64,000 nt of DNA from Sediminibacter sp. Hel_I_10 (GCF_000688335.1 NZ_JHZX01000001.1:3906001-3970000); one strand, 5' to 3'. Numbered from the stretch's first letter, positions 43,115 to 52,957 are shown. Numbers and translations are program-made. The notes: generated from the sequence alone by a model not told the origin.

Positions 43115-44176
43115 CTAGTAAAATAGAAACGCATAAAAACCAATAATCACAGCCGCAGTGGGTAATACAAGAGCCATAAAGGTAAATGTAGCAACGTTGC
43201 ACTTAAAGAAACTCCAGAACCATCCGTTTTGGTAGAAGCGCTTAAGTGCAATAAATAGATAGAAATAGGTGGACAGAATGGTCAACCAATCCAACCAATC
43301 AGGAATATCCCAAATTAAATTCAATCCAAACACAAAACTGAACACGATAAATAGAAAGGAGAAAAAGTAAAAGCTAAACACTAAATGATGGGCATAACGA
43401 CCTCTGTTATAGTATAACAGTTTTAGAATAAGTGCAAAGAGCGGTAACAATATAAATAATGCGATGGGAATGGTATCAATAAATGTTTTTAAAATACTAC
43501 CACCGTCTCTTTTTTTATAGAACTTCAAAGCTTGTGCGTAAGCTTTTCTTTGAAACCAGCCCGCATCACTCTCCATACCCATAGATTTATAAATATCGGT
43601 TTCTTTAGCATCTATATTAATTAAAGAATCTATCTCTTCAACATCAAAACCAAATGATACCTTATTCTTTTCAACGCTCTCATTTGAGAGTATAGAATCG
43701 ACGGCCTTATCATCTAAGCCACTTAACCATTGGTTCTTTTTTAAGAACGCTCTAGCTTCTTCTCGTTCGGTAGAATCAGATTGTACTGCTCTTATAGAAT
43801 CGAGCACAGATACTTTTTGTTTAGTCGTTAAGTCCCTTTTTAACTCTTCGTTTAAAGTTTCAGTTTGGTCGCTTATAGAAAACGATAAAATGGAGAAAAA
43901 CACGACCGATATAAATAAATACATCTGTGCTGGGTGCAAAAACATCAATCGTTTGCCTTCCAAGTATTTTTTTGCCAAATATCCAGGCTTAGCTATTAAG
44001 GGCCAAAAACTTTTAAAAAATCGCGCATCAAAAGAAAAATAATTGCAGATGGTGTTGTAGAAAAGTACCTGCAAGGTCAGTTCTTCATTTACTTTTTGTC
44101 CGCAGTTGGGACAAAATGTAAACTCAGGTAAAAGCTGTGATTCACAGTTTTTACATTGTAAGTTTTCTGATGCCAT
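43115..44176 (-). CDS. DUF3667 membrane protein with N-terminal zinc ribbon
   Basis: 353 aa. A rubredoxin-like zinc ribbon (CKNC...CPNCGQK, about residues 7-27) is followed by FFKSFWPLIAKPGYLAKKYL and EGKRLMFLHPAQMYLFIS, the DUF3667 signature, then a first helix (YLFISVVFFSILSFSI). A charged soluble region (about 105-215) follows, and then four helices (TIPIALFILLPLFALILKLL, LVFSFYFFSFLFIVFSFVFG, LTILSTYFYLFIALKRF, TFMALVLPTAAVIIGFYAFL). Function unknown; a zinc ribbon on a membrane protein suggests a cytoplasmic interaction role, which is inference. Confidence 0.85.
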   Translation of the reverse strand: MASENLQCKNCESQLLPEFTFCPNCGQKVNEELTLQVLFYNTICNYFSFDARFFKSFWPLIAKPGYLAKKYLEGKRLMFLHPAQMYLFISVVFFSILSFSISDQTETLNEELKRDLTTKQKVSVLDSIRAVQSDSTEREEARAFLKKNQWLSGLDDKAVDSILSNESVEKNKVSFGFDVEEIDSLINIDAKETDIYKSMGMESDAGWFQRKAYAQALKFYKKRDGGSILKTFIDTIPIALFILLPLFALILKLLYYNRGRYAHHLVFSFYFFSFLFIVFSFVFGLNLIWDIPDWLDWLTILSTYFYLFIALKRFYQNGWFWSFFKCNVATFTFMALVLPTAAVIIGFYAFLFY

Positions 44177-44422
44177 TGATAATGATTGGTTGTTGGTATA
44201 AAAATAGTAAAAGAATTCACTTAAATCACGTAGAGCACTAAATCAAAATAAATACAACTCACCTTAAATACAAAAAAACGACTGCGTTTATAAATAATTC
44301 AAGTGTCTAAATATTAATAAGTTGTATTTATTGGCACGTATCTTGTTTTAACAGCAGAAATCGATTGAGTCTTTATGGGGATGTTTTTCTCTTGAAGTCT
44401 TTTTCTTAAAACCCTTTTAATT

Positions 44423-45097
44423 ATGAAAAAACAGGTACTTCTATTTACAGTAATGTTAACCGGGTTAGCAGCTGTAGCAGCCGAGGACTTTTTTGTGCAA
44501 CCTCAAGATTTTAATGATAATTATAATATTGAAAGTCACTTTGCCGAGCCCGTATCATTTGTTGAACGAGGTGTTGAGTTTCTTGTTTTTCCTGACGGCA
44601 GTTTAGATTTTAATACACAATTGCAAGTGAGTTCTTCAGAGACTTATTATAAGAGCTCAAGATCAAGAAGAGACATGTTGAATACCACTTACGGAGCACC
44701 AGGAACTGTAAACAGAATTCATTATTCTGAACCTCGTTCTAGAGGCGTTCTTATTACCCATGATAATGATGGTAAAGTGAGACGCATAGGTAATATTTTT
44801 ATCAATTATGATAGGTTAGGTCGCATCAAACGTGCAGGTTCTGTATACATGAATTATCAACGAGGTAATGGTTTGCTAAGACAGGTTGGTGGATTAAAAA
44901 TTCAATATAACCGATGGGGAGAGATTATACACTTTGCGGGGCAAGTAAATTATAACAATCCCTACGTTAGCAATCATTATAATAGTCAAGGAACAATTGG
45001 AAATTATGATGCCAATGATCATGACTATGACGATTATTTCTACTACCGCTCTAATGGTAAAGTCCAAAAACAAAAGAAAATAAAAATAAAGACGTAA
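44423..45097 (+). CDS. Secreted Tyr/Arg-rich protein of unknown function
   Basis: 224 aa with a signal peptide (MKKQVLLFTVMLTGLAAVAA). The mature part begins acidic (EDFFVQPQDFNDN) and becomes strongly basic and Tyr-rich. About residues 95-180 contain an imperfect repeat of 18-20 residues built on G-x-I/V-x-I/M-x-Y/N: VRRIGNIFINYDRLGRIKRA, GSVYMNYQRGNGLLRQVGGL, KIQYNRWGEIIHFAGQVNYN. This resembles short YD/MORN-like beta-hairpin repeats. The C-terminus is Asp/Tyr-rich and then Lys-rich (VQKQKKIKIKT). No named family is recognised. Single gene ending in a bidirectional terminator shared with porX. Confidence 0.72.
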   Translation: MKKQVLLFTVMLTGLAAVAAEDFFVQPQDFNDNYNIESHFAEPVSFVERGVEFLVFPDGSLDFNTQLQVSSSETYYKSSRSRRDMLNTTYGAPGTVNRIHYSEPRSRGVLITHDNDGKVRRIGNIFINYDRLGRIKRAGSVYMNYQRGNGLLRQVGGLKIQYNRWGEIIHFAGQVNYNNPYVSNHYNSQGTIGNYDANDHDYDDYFYYRSNGKVQKQKKIKIKT

Positions 45098-45128
45098 ATA
45101 AAAAGAGCGCTCATTAATTTGAGCATTT

Positions 45129-45164
45129 AAAACCCATAGATCTCCTCAAAGTCTATGGGTTTTT
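45129..45164. terminator. Bidirectional terminator between convergent genes
   Basis: AAAACCCATAGA (45129-45140) pairs perfectly with TCTATGGGTTTT (45152-45163), 11-nt loop, T5 on the plus side and four T on the minus side. It lies between the Tyr-rich protein gene and the end of porX. Confidence 0.82.
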
Positions 45165-45180
45165 GCTTTTAATGAATAAA

Positions 45181-46740
45181 TTAGTTCTGTTTTGGATTGA
45201 GAACAATAAAAGGAATAATCATTTCTTCTAAAGAAACGCCACCATGTTGGTAAGTATTTCGATAATAACTTACGTAATGATTATAGTTGTTGGGATATGC
45301 TAGAAAATAATCGCTTTTTGCGAAAATAAATGAACTACTCATATTAATAGAGGGCAGTTGTATTGTTTTTGGATCTTTGGCCACCAAAACGTCTTTCTCT
45401 TCATAAGTAAGACTTCTTCCTGTTTTATAGCGCAAGTTTAAGCTTGTATCTCTGTCTCCAATAACTTTTGAAGGATTCTTAACATTAATTGTACCGTGGT
45501 CTGTGGTTAAAATCAATTTAAACCCTAATTGTTGTGCCTGTTGTATCATCTCGAGAAGTGGCGAGTTTTTGAACCAGCTCACTGTCAATGATCGATAGGC
45601 TTTATCATTTGAGGCTAATTCCTTCACCACATCCATTTCTGTTTTTGAATGCGAGAGCATGTCTACAAAATTATACACAATAACAGACAAGTCATTATCC
45701 TTTAAAGTTTTAAAATTTTCAACCAGTTTTTTTCCTGCTTTGAGATTGGTGATTTTATGGTATTCTGTCTTTAAATTTTGAAGTCCCAAACGCTTAAGCT
45801 GCCCCTCTAGGAACTCAGCCTCATGTAAATTTTTACCACCATCATCTGTATCATTTTTCCATAGTTTTGGGTGCAATTTTTCCATATCACTTGGCATTAA
45901 GCCCGAAAAAATGGCATTTCTTGCATATTGCGTTGCAGTAGGCAATATGCTATAGAAAGGGGTTTCTGAAACCTTCTTATAATAATTGTTTACAATAGGC
46001 TCAAATGCTTTCCATTGGTCATACCGTAAATTATCAATTACCACTAGAAGCGTAGGCTGCTTGTCACTCAACTCTGGGACCACCTTATCCTTAAACAAGG
46101 TATGGGATAGCGTTGGAGCATCTTCTTTAGGTTCAAACCAAGACGGATAATTCTTGTCAATAAATTTACCAAATTGAGAGTTTGCCTCTGCTTTTTGAGA
46201 TTCAAGAATTTCGGTCATACCTACATCCTCAATATCTTCTAGCTGCAATTCCCAATAAATCAATTTTTGGTAGAGCTCACTCCATTCTTCAAAACTATTT
46301 ACCATAGAAAGATCCATGGCTATTTTTCTAAACTCCTGTTGATAGTTTGATGTGGTTTTCTCAGAGATCAATCGAGAATGATCCAAATTCTTTTTAATGC
46401 TTAAAAGAATTTGGTTAGGGTTTACGGGCTTAATTAAATAATCGGCAATCTTATTACCAATGGCCTCTTCCATAATGTACTCTTCTTCACTTTTAGTGAT
46501 CATAACTACCGGAAGATTAGCTCGCTTTTCCTTGATTTCATTAAGGGTTTCCAATCCAGTCAATCCTGGCATATTTTCATCTAAAAAGACAATATCAAAA
46601 TTACTATCATCAATAATTTCTAAAGCTTCTGTACCACTTTGACAGGTGGTAACTTTATACTGTTTTTTTTCTAGAAAGAGGATATGTGGCTTTAAAAGGT
46701 CAATTTCATCATCTACCCAAAGAATATTTATAGTGTTCAT
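45181..46740 (-). CDS. porX: PorX, T9SS two-component response regulator with PglZ domain
   Basis: 519 aa. The receiver domain (about residues 1-120) has ILWVDDEID, the phospho-acceptor Asp in IVFLDENMPG (D54), VVMITKSE and YLIKPVNPNQ. A helical linker leads to a PglZ/alkaline-phosphatase-like domain (about 220-510), with metal-site segments LLVVIDNLRYDQWK, YNFVDMLSHSK and LTTDHGTINV, and FSGLMPSDMEKLHPK. In Porphyromonas PorX, with the kinase PorY and ECF factor SigP, controls T9SS genes. The receiver-PglZ order is specific to PorX. Divergent from the HD gene with 32 nt between start codons. Confidence 0.93.
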   Translation of the reverse strand: MNTINILWVDDEIDLLKPHILFLEKKQYKVTTCQSGTEALEIIDDSNFDIVFLDENMPGLTGLETLNEIKEKRANLPVVMITKSEEEYIMEEAIGNKIADYLIKPVNPNQILLSIKKNLDHSRLISEKTTSNYQQEFRKIAMDLSMVNSFEEWSELYQKLIYWELQLEDIEDVGMTEILESQKAEANSQFGKFIDKNYPSWFEPKEDAPTLSHTLFKDKVVPELSDKQPTLLVVIDNLRYDQWKAFEPIVNNYYKKVSETPFYSILPTATQYARNAIFSGLMPSDMEKLHPKLWKNDTDDGGKNLHEAEFLEGQLKRLGLQNLKTEYHKITNLKAGKKLVENFKTLKDNDLSVIVYNFVDMLSHSKTEMDVVKELASNDKAYRSLTVSWFKNSPLLEMIQQAQQLGFKLILTTDHGTINVKNPSKVIGDRDTSLNLRYKTGRSLTYEEKDVLVAKDPKTIQLPSINMSSSFIFAKSDYFLAYPNNYNHYVSYYRNTYQHGGVSLEEMIIPFIVLNPKQN

Positions 46741-46741
46741 G

Positions 46742-46749
46742 TATATTTG
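46742..46749 (+). promoter_or_regulatory. -7 element for the HD phosphohydrolase gene
   Basis: TATATTTG matches TAnnTTTG and begins one base after the porX start codon on the other strand. It lies 23 nt before the TTG at 46773 and supports that codon as start, since an in-frame stop (46752-46754) rules out upstream starts other than non-standard ones. Confidence 0.55.
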
Positions 46750-46772
46750 TTTAAATTAAAACTTTTACGTGC

Positions 46773-47996
46773 TTGAAGGCTAGCAACAAACTCAAAATCT
46801 TTAACGACCCAATTTACGGTTTTATTACCATTCCTAATTCGCTCATTTTCGATTTGATTGAGCATCGCTATTTTCAACGGTTACGAAGAATATCTCAAAT
46901 GGGTCTGTCTTATTTGGTCTATCCGGGTGCGCATCATACACGATTTCATCATGCGATAGGTTGTATGCATTTGATGAAAAAAGCTGTAGATGTACTTCGT
47001 TTCAAGGGAGTTAAAATTTCCGAAGATGAAGAAAACGCGCTCTACAATGCCATTTTACTTCACGATATTGGTCATGGTCCGTTTTCACATGCCATGGAAC
47101 ATAGCATCGTGAACAATGTATCCCATGAGCAGATTTCCACCTATTTTATGGAGAAACTCAATCATGAATTTAACGGAAGTTTAACTCTGGCCATATCTAT
47201 TTTCAAAGGCGACTATCACCGACCCTTTTTGTGTGAACTCATTTCTAGCCAATTTGATATGGATCGTGCCGATTATCTCAAAAGGGATAGTTTCTATACT
47301 GGTGTAGCCGAAGGTAATATTAATAGTGAGCGTCTCATTACCATGTTAAACGTTAGAGATGAGCATATTGTAGTTGAAGAAAAAGGGATTTACAGTGTAG
47401 AGAAGTTTTTGGTTGCCAGACGGTTTATGTATTGGCAAGTATACCTACACAAAACAGGTATTGTTGCAGAACAGTTGCTTACACGGGTTTTAAAAAGAGC
47501 AAAAGAGCTCACCCAACAAGGTTATGTTTTAGAGGCAAGTAAGCCTTTGCAATTTTTCTTAACTACAGACATTTCCTCTAAAGGGCTAGATGATGATTCT
47601 CTAGAAACCTTCTCAAAATTAGATGATACTGATATTTTAGCGGCCATGAAAACTTGGCAATACCAAGAGGATTTTGTGTTAAGTCACTTGTGCAGCATGA
47701 TCATTAACAGGGATTTGCTAAAAATTAAATTGAAAAATAAACCGATTAAAAAAGAACTGTTAGAAAAACAATTAAAGAAGTTACTCGAGCGCTATCCTAT
47801 TTCTGAAGCAGAGGCCAAATATTTTGTTTTTACAGATTCGATTTCAAATCAAGCCTATCAATCTAAAAAACAGCGCATACAAATTTTACAGAAAAGCGGT
47901 AGGGTGGTTGATATTTCAAAAGCATCAGATCAGTTTAATATCAAGGCCTTGTCTAAACCAATTGTCAAATATTACATCTGTTACCCCAAGGTTTAA
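46773..47996 (+). CDS. HD-domain phosphohydrolase (dGTPase/SAMHD1-like)
   Basis: 407-aa HD-superfamily protein. It begins KLKIFNDPIYGFITIPNSLI then FDLIEHRYFQRLRRISQMG. Metal ligands are in GAHHTRFHHAIG (His, about residue 56), LLHDIGHGPFSHAME (HD, about 95-96) and SQFDMDRADYLKRDS (Asp, about 160). This pattern is shared with SAMHD1-like dNTP triphosphohydrolases and YdhJ-type proteins; the substrate is not proven. The start is TTG: no ATG or GTG in frame keeps the conserved N-terminus, and an in-frame stop lies 19 nt upstream. Divergent from porX. Confidence 0.9.
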   Translation: MKASNKLKIFNDPIYGFITIPNSLIFDLIEHRYFQRLRRISQMGLSYLVYPGAHHTRFHHAIGCMHLMKKAVDVLRFKGVKISEDEENALYNAILLHDIGHGPFSHAMEHSIVNNVSHEQISTYFMEKLNHEFNGSLTLAISIFKGDYHRPFLCELISSQFDMDRADYLKRDSFYTGVAEGNINSERLITMLNVRDEHIVVEEKGIYSVEKFLVARRFMYWQVYLHKTGIVAEQLLTRVLKRAKELTQQGYVLEASKPLQFFLTTDISSKGLDDDSLETFSKLDDTDILAAMKTWQYQEDFVLSHLCSMIINRDLLKIKLKNKPIKKELLEKQLKKLLERYPISEAEAKYFVFTDSISNQAYQSKKQRIQILQKSGRVVDISKASDQFNIKALSKPIVKYYICYPKV

Positions 47997-48064
47997 ACCC
48001 AGTGCTTTGACACCTCTTAAAGTCATCCCTAAATACAAATAGAATTTATCTGATACATTTTTGT

Positions 48065-48072
48065 TATTTTTG
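48065..48072 (+). promoter_or_regulatory. -7 element for lpxD
   Basis: TATTTTTG matches TAnnTTTG and ends 5 nt before the lpxD ATG (48078). Transcription would start at or next to the start codon, giving a nearly leaderless mRNA. Confidence 0.5.
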
Positions 48073-48077
48073 CGGCA

Positions 48078-49106
48078 ATGAAGTTTACAGCACAACAAAT
48101 CGCTGGAATTTTAGAAGGAGATATCATTGGTGACACAGAGGTAGAAGTTTCTAAACTTTCAAAAATAGAGGAAGGCACAGAGGGGTCATTGACTTTTTTA
48201 GCCAATCCTAAGTATAAGTCTTATATATACTCAACAGAGGCCTCTATTACTATTGTCAATAAATCTTTTGAGCCAGAACAGCCCTTATCAACCACTTTGA
48301 TTAAAGTAGATGATGCTTATAAGGCCTTTTCTAAACTGCTTGAATATTATAATCAAATCAAATTAAATAAGCACGGGATAGAGCAACCGTCCTATATTTC
48401 AGAATCTGCCACCGTTGGAGAAGATGTCTATATAGGAGCGTTTTCTTACTTAGGAGACAATGTGGTTATTGGTGATAATGTTAAGATTTTTCCCAATAGT
48501 TATGTCGGTGACAATGTTAGCATAGGACACAATACCGTTCTTTTTGCTGGTGTAAAAATTTATTCTGAGTGTATTATTGGCAAAGACTGCGTTATTAATT
48601 CTGGTGCTATCATTGGTGCCGATGGTTTTGGATTTGCACCAAATGAAAAAGGAGAGTATCATAAAGTTCCTCAAATCGGAAACGTGATTATAGAAGATTA
48701 TGTAGACGTAGGTGCCGCTACCACTATAGACCGTGCAACCTTAGGGTCTACTATTATAAGAAGAGGCGTAAAGTTGGACAATCAGATACAAATTGCCCAT
48801 AATGTAGAAGTTGGAAAAAACACTGTGATTGCTGCTCAAACGGGAGTGGCCGGTTCAACCAAGATTGGTGAAAATTGTCAAATTGGAGGACAAGTTGGTA
48901 TTGCCGGTCACATTTCCGTAGGGAATAATGTAAAAATACAGGCACAATCTGGTATTGGCAGAAATATTAAAGATAATGAAGCTATTCAAGGTTCACCGGC
49001 CTTAACTTATGGAGATTTCAATAAATCTTATGTGCACTTCAAAAACCTACCAAAAACTATCAAACGTTTAAACGATATAGAAAAAAAACTCAATGGCCAT
49101 AATTAA
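48078..49106 (+). CDS. lpxD: LpxD, UDP-3-O-acylglucosamine N-acyltransferase
   Basis: 342-aa left-handed beta-helix acyltransferase that adds the second 3-hydroxyacyl chain in lipid A synthesis. The N-terminal uridine-binding domain (about residues 1-100) has [20 protein letters not shown]. Hexapeptide repeats run from about 105 to 315. The catalytic His is in [13 protein letters not shown] (about 239), and the second conserved His is in [12 protein letters not shown] (about 276). The C-terminal helix ends [20 protein letters not shown]. Its last 14 nt overlap lpxC-fabZ, so the lipid A genes are coupled. Confidence 0.96.
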   Translation: MKFTAQQIAGILEGDIIGDTEVEVSKLSKIEEGTEGSLTFLANPKYKSYIYSTEASITIVNKSFEPEQPLSTTLIKVDDAYKAFSKLLEYYNQIKLNKHGIEQPSYISESATVGEDVYIGAFSYLGDNVVIGDNVKIFPNSYVGDNVSIGHNTVLFAGVKIYSECIIGKDCVINSGAIIGADGFGFAPNEKGEYHKVPQIGNVIIEDYVDVGAATTIDRATLGSTIIRRGVKLDNQIQIAHNVEVGKNTVIAAQTGVAGSTKIGENCQIGGQVGIAGHISVGNNVKIQAQSGIGRNIKDNEAIQGSPALTYGDFNKSYVHFKNLPKTIKRLNDIEKKLNGHN

Positions 49107-50499
49107 AACAGACGTCAAACAAAAAACCATAGGAAAAAGAGTATCTCTTACAGGTGTTGGTTTACATACTGGAAAAAATGTAACCTTAACGTTTTGTCCT
49201 GCTGAATCTAATTCTGGATTCAGTTTTAAAAGAATTGATCTAGAGGGGAGTCCGCAAATAAATGCAGATGCCAACTACGTCACTAACACACAGCGTGGTA
49301 CCTGTCTTGAAAGAAATGGCGTGACCATACAAACCTCTGAGCATGTATTAGCGGCTCTAGTTGGGATGGATATCGATAATGCCATCATAGAACTTGACGC
49401 TTCAGAACCACCTATTATGGATGGCTCTGCAAAATTCTTTATCAAAGCCTTAGAAGAAGCAGAAATTGTTGAACAAGAGGCTTGCAGAGAAGAGTATGTG
49501 GTAACAGATGTGATTTCTTATTTAGATGAAGACTCTGGAAGCGAAATTATTGTTATGCCTGCAAAAACTTACCAAGTAACCACTATGGTCGACTTCGGAA
49601 CCATGGTTTTAGGCACCCAAAACGCAACCTTAACAGATATTTCCGAATTTAAGTCTGAAATATCAGATTCAAGAACCTTTAGTTTTTTACATGAACTAGA
49701 AACACTTTTAGAACATGGTCTTATTAAAGGTGGCGATTTAAACAATGCTATTGTTTATGTGGATAAGGAATTATCTGAAGCCACTATGGAAAAATTGAAG
49801 GTTGCTTTTAATAAGGACTCTATTTCTGTAAAACCTAACGGAATACTAGACAATCTTACCTTGCATTACCCCAATGAAGCTGCCAGACATAAATTATTGG
49901 ATGTGGTTGGAGATTTGGCTTTAGTGGGGACAAGAATACGAGGCAAGATCATAGCAAATAAACCGGGACATCAAATCAATACCCTTTTTGCAAAAAAGCT
50001 TTCAAAGATCATTAAAAATGAGCGTCGAAATAATGTGCCCAATGTTGATTTAAATCAAGAGCCATTAATGGACGTTATGAAGATTATGGATATGCTACCA
50101 CATAGGCAACCATTTCTTCTTTTGGACAAGGTTTTTGAACTCTCAGATTCTCATGTCATCGGGATGAAAAACGTCACCATGAATGAAGAGTTTTTTAAAG
50201 GGCATTTCCCTGGAGCTCCTGTAATGCCAGGAGTGCTTATCGTAGAAGCGATGGCGCAAACAGGAGGTATTTTAGTCTTAAGTACAGTACCAGATCCAGA
50301 GAATTACTTGACCTTCTTCATGAAGATTGATAAAGTAAAATTTAAGCAGAAAGTTGTACCAGGAGATACCTTAATTTTTAAGTGTGATTTGATTACACCT
50401 ATAAGACGTGGTATTTGCCATATGCAGGGCTATGCTTATGCCAATGGAAAATTATGTGCCGAAGCTGAACTGATGGCACAAATTTCAAAAGTAAAATAA
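49093..50499 (+). CDS. lpxC-fabZ: LpxC-FabZ bifunctional fusion
   Basis: 468 aa. Residues about 1-305 are LpxC, the zinc UDP-3-O-acyl-GlcNAc deacetylase: [20 protein letters not shown], zinc His in [17 protein letters not shown] (about 80), catalytic Glu-Asp region [15 protein letters not shown] and zinc ligands in [14 protein letters not shown]. Residues about 325-468 are FabZ, 3-hydroxyacyl-ACP dehydratase: [20 protein letters not shown], with the His in GHFPG and the Glu in VEAMAQ. The fusion of these two is characteristic of Bacteroidota. It lies between lpxD and lpxA. Confidence 0.97.
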   Translation: MAIIKTDVKQKTIGKRVSLTGVGLHTGKNVTLTFCPAESNSGFSFKRIDLEGSPQINADANYVTNTQRGTCLERNGVTIQTSEHVLAALVGMDIDNAIIELDASEPPIMDGSAKFFIKALEEAEIVEQEACREEYVVTDVISYLDEDSGSEIIVMPAKTYQVTTMVDFGTMVLGTQNATLTDISEFKSEISDSRTFSFLHELETLLEHGLIKGGDLNNAIVYVDKELSEATMEKLKVAFNKDSISVKPNGILDNLTLHYPNEAARHKLLDVVGDLALVGTRIRGKIIANKPGHQINTLFAKKLSKIIKNERRNNVPNVDLNQEPLMDVMKIMDMLPHRQPFLLLDKVFELSDSHVIGMKNVTMNEEFFKGHFPGAPVMPGVLIVEAMAQTGGILVLSTVPDPENYLTFFMKIDKVKFKQKVVPGDTLIFKCDLITPIRRGICHMQGYAYANGKLCAEAELMAQISKVK

Positions 50500-50584
50500 T
50501 TAAAATCGTAATTATCATTAGATATTCAATCTCATTTTATCAATTGAGAATGTTTCAGATAAAAACCGAATTAACAGCTATAAC

Positions 50585-51370
50585 ATGAACCAACCTTTAG
50601 CTTATGTGCATCCCGGTGCAAAGATTGCCAAGAATGTAGTCATAGAACCTTTTACAACCATATATAGTAATGTAACTATTGGTGAGGGGACATGGATAGG
50701 AAGCAACGTGACCATAATGGAAGGCGCTCGGATAGGAAAAAATTGTAATATTTTTCCTGGTTCGGTGATTTCAGCAATACCACAAGACTTAAAATATAAT
50801 GATGAGGATACGTTAACCATAATAGGCGATAACGTGACCATTAGAGAGTGCGTTACCATCAATAGGGGTACCACCGATAAGATGAAAACCGTGATTGGCG
50901 ATAATTGCTTGATCATGGCCTATTGTCATATTGCCCATGATTGTATTGTAGGAAATAATTGCATTTTTTCAAACAATAGTACCTTAGCCGGACACATTTC
51001 TATAGGAGATTACGTAGTATTGGCAGGAATGACTGCCGTTCACCAATTTTGTTCTATAGGAAACCATGCCTTTGTTACAGGAGGATCCTTAGTAAGAAAG
51101 GATGTCCCACCGTTTGTTAAAGCTGCACGTGAGCCTTTGTCTTACGTTGGAATTAATTCTGTAGGCCTTCGCAGACGTGGTTTTTCTACCGATAAGATTA
51201 GAGAAGTTCAAGACATCTATCGTATTCTTTATCAAAAAAATTATAATACTACCCAAGCATCAGATTTAATTGAGGCTGAAATGGAAGCCACACCAGAGCG
51301 TGACGAGATTCTTCAGTTTATAAAGAATTCACATCGAGGCATCATGAAAGGGTATTTTAAATCAAATTAA
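50585..51370 (+). CDS. lpxA: LpxA, UDP-GlcNAc O-acyltransferase
   Basis: 261-aa acyltransferase for the first step of lipid A synthesis. Left-handed beta-helix repeats begin VHPGAKIAKNVVIEPF. The catalytic His is in AYCHIAHDCIVGNN (about residues 117-130), with HISIGDYVVLAGMTAVHQFC and FVTGGSLVRKDVPPFVKAAR after it. SYVGINSVGLRRRGFS leads into the C-terminal helical domain. Length matches E. coli LpxA (262 aa). It lies 85 nt after lpxC-fabZ in the same direction, followed by efp. Confidence 0.97.
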   Translation: MNQPLAYVHPGAKIAKNVVIEPFTTIYSNVTIGEGTWIGSNVTIMEGARIGKNCNIFPGSVISAIPQDLKYNDEDTLTIIGDNVTIRECVTINRGTTDKMKTVIGDNCLIMAYCHIAHDCIVGNNCIFSNNSTLAGHISIGDYVVLAGMTAVHQFCSIGNHAFVTGGSLVRKDVPPFVKAAREPLSYVGINSVGLRRRGFSTDKIREVQDIYRILYQKNYNTTQASDLIEAEMEATPERDEILQFIKNSHRGIMKGYFKSN

Positions 51371-51411
51371 TACAAATCACTAAATCATCCACTTAGGTGG
51401 AACATAAAATT

Positions 51412-51978
51412 ATGGCAAGTACTTCAGACATAAGAAATGGATTGTGCATCAGATACAATCACGATATTTTTAAAATTATTGAATTTTTACACGTGAAGCC
51501 AGGCAAAGGTCCTGCCTTTGTAAGAACTAAAATGAAAAGTGTAACGACGGGGAAAGTATTGGACAATACATTTTCTGCTGGTCATAAAATTGATGATGTT
51601 AGAGTAGAGACTCACAAATTTCAGTTTCTTTATGCTGATGGTGAATTTTACCATTTCATGAATCAAGAAGACTACACCCAGATCCGTTTGTTGGAAGCGG
51701 CTTTAGATCGTCCAGATTTATTGAAAGAAGGTGAAGTTGTCACCGTTTTGATCAATACCGAGGATAATATGCCATTATCTGTAGATATGCCAGCGAGTGT
51801 TATTCTAGAAGTATCACATACAGAACCTGGAGTTAAAGGAAATACGGCCACAAATGCAACCAAACCTGCAACTGTAGAAACAGGAGCAGAGGTGAATGTG
51901 CCATTATTTATTAATGAAGGCGATAAAATTAAGATCGAAACAGAAAAAGGGACGTATAAAGAGCGTGTTAAAGAATAA
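51412..51978 (+). CDS. efp: Elongation factor P
   Basis: 188-aa EF-P, which helps ribosomes through polyproline stalls. Domain I has the loop HVKPGKGPAFVRTKMKSVTT with the Lys (about residue 32) at the position modified in many bacteria. Domain II covers about 65-125 and domain III (about 130-188) has VNVPLFINEGDKIKIETEKG. ATG 51412 gives exactly the E. coli length; a GTG 15 nt upstream lies in a small hairpin and is rejected. Which modification enzyme acts is not shown in this window. It sits between lpxA and a second lpxD-like gene. Confidence 0.96.
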   Translation: MASTSDIRNGLCIRYNHDIFKIIEFLHVKPGKGPAFVRTKMKSVTTGKVLDNTFSAGHKIDDVRVETHKFQFLYADGEFYHFMNQEDYTQIRLLEAALDRPDLLKEGEVVTVLINTEDNMPLSVDMPASVILEVSHTEPGVKGNTATNATKPATVETGAEVNVPLFINEGDKIKIETEKGTYKERVKE

Positions 51979-52021
51979 GGTTGAATTTCAACAAATCAAC
52001 GAATCCATCCTATACTAAACA

Positions 52022-52957
52022 ATGAAATTCCCAAGAACGTACACTCTTAAAGAAATTGCCGAACTTATTTCCACGGAATATGTAGGTGCAGATGATTTTC
52101 CTGTTTTGGGAATGAATGAGATTCATGTCGTGAATTCCGGTGATATTGTCTTTGTAGATCATCCCAAATATTACGATAAAGCTTTAAATTCCGAAGCCAC
52201 CATAGTGCTTATCAATAAGAAAGTTGATTGCCCAGAAGGTAAAGCATTGCTCATAAGCGACGACCCTTTTAGGGATTTTAATAAGCTTACGAGTCATTTT
52301 AAACCTTTTCAATCTTCTAGTGTTTCCATTTCAGATTCGGCAAGCATAGGAAAAGAAACCATCATTCAACCCAATTGTTTTATTGGTCATAATGTTACCA
52401 TTGGTGAGAATTGTATCATCCATCCCAACGTTAGTATTTACAATGATACGGTCATTGGCAATCACGTTCAAATACATGCTGGTACAGTTATAGGGGCAAG
52501 CGCCTTTTACTATAAAAACCGTCCAGAAGGTTTTGACCAACTCAAATCGGGTGGTCGCGTTGTCATTAAAGATCATGTTGATATTGGAGCACTATGCACC
52601 ATTGATAGAGGTGTAACGGGTGACACGACCATTGGGGAAGGTTCTAAATTAGACAATCAAATTCAGGTTGGTCACGACACATTAATAGGTAAAAAGTGTT
52701 TAATCGCTTCACAAACGGGTATTGCTGGATGTGTTGTTATTGAAGACGGAGTCACAATCTGGGGGCAAGTCGGGATTAAAAGCGGCATCACATTAGCAAA
52801 AGGCACTACCATTTACGCCCAATCTGGTTTAGGCCATTCCACAGAAGAAAACACGGCTTATTTTGGATCACCAGCTGTAGAGGCCAGAAAAAAATTCAAG
52901 GAGTTAGCCTATATCAATAAACTTCCCGAAATCATTAAGAAATTAAATAACATTTAA
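52022..52957 (+). CDS. Second LpxD-like left-handed beta-helix acyltransferase
   Basis: 311-aa paralogue of LpxD. It has an N-terminal uridine-binding-like domain (VNSGDIVFVDHPKYYDKALN), hexapeptide repeats (about residues 105-290) and the His in DNQIQVGHDTLIG matching the LpxD catalytic His. The second conserved His of the AGH segment is replaced (GQVGIKSGITLAKG). CTIDRGVTGDTTIGEGSKLD parallels LpxD. It may acylate a different sugar nucleotide or act in another surface-glycan pathway. It comes 43 nt after efp, and the NTF2-like gene starts at the next base after its stop. Confidence 0.85.
   Translation: MKFPRTYTLKEIAELISTEYVGADDFPVLGMNEIHVVNSGDIVFVDHPKYYDKALNSEATIVLINKKVDCPEGKALLISDDPFRDFNKLTSHFKPFQSSSVSISDSASIGKETIIQPNCFIGHNVTIGENCIIHPNVSIYNDTVIGNHVQIHAGTVIGASAFYYKNRPEGFDQLKSGGRVVIKDHVDIGALCTIDRGVTGDTTIGEGSKLDNQIQVGHDTLIGKKCLIASQTGIAGCVVIEDGVTIWGQVGIKSGITLAKGTTIYAQSGLGHSTEENTAYFGSPAVEARKKFKELAYINKLPEIIKKLNNI

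Noticed and set aside
50602-50916. 104-codon antisense frame in lpxA
   Set aside because: It mirrors the hexapeptide repeats of lpxA, which naturally leave the opposite frame open.
51388-51401. TCCAC-TTAG-GTGGA hairpin before efp as a regulatory element
   Set aside because: Only a 5-bp stem with no T-run or other support; it could be chance.
51397-51411. GTG as efp start
   Set aside because: It lies in a small hairpin (51388-51401) and gives a protein longer than EF-P; ATG 51412 gives exactly 188 aa.
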